Assembly: GCA_007129775.1 (NCBI GenBank)
Contig: SKUV01000169.1
Location: forward strand, 1 to 6,583
Direction of reading: 5' to 3'
Origin: Paracoccaceae bacterium
GTDB lineage: Bacteria > Pseudomonadota > Alphaproteobacteria > Rhodobacterales > Rhodobacteraceae
DNA: 6,583 bases
The notes under the pieces are model-generated. The model ran no database searches. It saw only the letters and a list, made by a program, of their open reading frames with translations, and was not told the origin of the DNA. Shown here in pieces: positions 5,904 through 6,583 of this stretch. The position numbers were made by a program, and so were the translations under genes. Each line of letters starts with the position of its first letter. Positions within the stretch are counted from its first letter, which is position 1.

Positions 5904-6583
5904 CTATGTGCTGCCGTCTCCGTCGCGGCGCTGAAAGACCGTGCCGCGCCCGATCGCATCCAAGAGCCGGCGGGTGGCCTCCTGCCCGAAATGCTGGGTC
6001 TGCGACAGGTCGGGAAAGCGCGTGCGGATCTCGGCGGCGAGCGCTTCGGGCAGGCGCGCGACGATGGCTTCGGTGATCATCAGGCTTTCGCAGGGAATGC
6101 CCTGTGCATAGATGATCTCGTGCCGGTCGAAGGCGAGCGAGAAATACTCCACATACCCGCCAGGACGCAGCAGCACCTGCTCGCCATCCACCAGATGGCG
6201 CGCCTGCACCAGCAATTCGGGCACATCGGTCAGCGCGCTGCGCCGGCGCTGATAGACGAAGATGCGATGATGCTGGCCCACCACCAGATCGCCGTCATTG
6301 CCCATCGCGCCCGAGGTGATCACCACCGGCGCGAGGCTGCCGATGCCGCGCAGCGTCGCCCGCCCGATCCAGCGCAGCGGCTGCGCGCCGTGGTCGCGTG
6401 TGAGCAGCCGGTCGCCGGGTTTCAGCCGCTCGATGGGAACCTGCCGCCCGTCGGACAGGCTGATCAGCGTGCCGGCGGCGAAGGACACGCAGATCATGTC
6501 CGACAGCCGCACCGGCCCCGGCTCTTGCTCGATGCGCAGAAGCGTGTAGTCGGTGCGCGGCAGCATCGGCGACAGGGGCAGCA
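5904..6583 (-). CDS. Hint-domain protein (hedgehog/intein-like; N-terminus beyond right edge)
   Basis: The minus-strand frame stays open from the right edge to TAG at 5904-5906, giving at least 226 residues. Numbering from the Met encoded at 6564-6566, the Hint (Hint_2-like) fold starts near residue 25: VSFAAGTLISLSDG, then VPIERLKPGDRLLTRDHGAQ, QPLRWIG, GQHHRIFVY with block-B-type His100, VEYFSLAFDRHEIIYAQGIP and CESLMI. Such proteins are common in Rhodobacterales; Hint folds in general catalyse an N-S or N-O acyl shift for self-processing, but the role of this group is not established. Relatives usually begin the fold with Cys-Phe (CFTPGT or similar). Here the aligned residue is Ser28, with a Cys two residues earlier (Cys26). 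The reading frame continues upstream as LPLSP with no Shine-Dalgarno before the Met, so the gene probably starts outside the window. It precedes motB on the same strand and could share its transcript. Confidence 0.85.
   Translation of the reverse strand, partial: LPLSPMLPRTDYTLLRIEQEPGPVRLSDMICVSFAAGTLISLSDGRQVPIERLKPGDRLLTRDHGAQPLRWIGRATLRGIGSLAPVVITSGAMGNDGDLVVGQHHRIFVYQRRRSALTDVPELLVQARHLVDGEQVLLRPGGYVEYFSLAFDRHEIIYAQGIPCESLMITEAIVARLPEALAAEIRTRFPDLSQTQHFGQEATRRLLDAIGRGTVFQRRDGDGST

Overview
The window looks like chromosomal DNA from a high-GC alphaproteobacterium, most likely Rhodobacterales/Rhodobacteraceae. The grounds are the strong G/C bias at third codon positions, an alphaproteobacterial-type MotB, and a Hint-domain protein of the sort common in Rhodobacterales. 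It is densely coding. I see no tRNA, rRNA, CRISPR array, insertion sequence or other mobile element, and no gene-free stretch over 300 bases.

Layout: (1) 1-1158, minus strand, the N-terminal 386 codons of a single-chain iron-sulfur L-serine ammonia-lyase (sdaA), running off the left edge. (2) 1159-1385, a divergent intergenic region with weak candidate promoters on both strands and three compact GC-rich inverted repeats. (3) 1386-4944, plus strand, a tightly packed three-gene operon: an SCP-x-type thiolase, an AMP-forming acyl-CoA synthetase, and a protein with two tandem PPC/DUF296 domains. The synthetase starts at or within about 20 bases of the thiolase stop, and the third gene overlaps the second by ATGA. 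(4) 4988-5830, minus strand, convergent with the operon: motB, the stator protein of the flagellar motor. (5) 5904-6583, minus strand, upstream of motB: a Hint (hedgehog/intein-like) domain protein whose 5' end lies beyond the right edge.

How the genes work together: the operon appears to be a small acyl-CoA module. The ligase would activate a carboxylic acid to its CoA thioester and the thiolase would cleave or form a beta-ketoacyl-CoA; the substrate cannot be read from the sequence. The PPC/DUF296 protein is the least understood part. Its N-terminal domain keeps a His-x-His...His set that could bind metal, while its C-terminal domain has lost all three positions. This operon is the best candidate here for an undescribed system. 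SdaA (serine to pyruvate and ammonia) shares only the divergent control region with it. MotB and the Hint protein look functionally unrelated to the operon.
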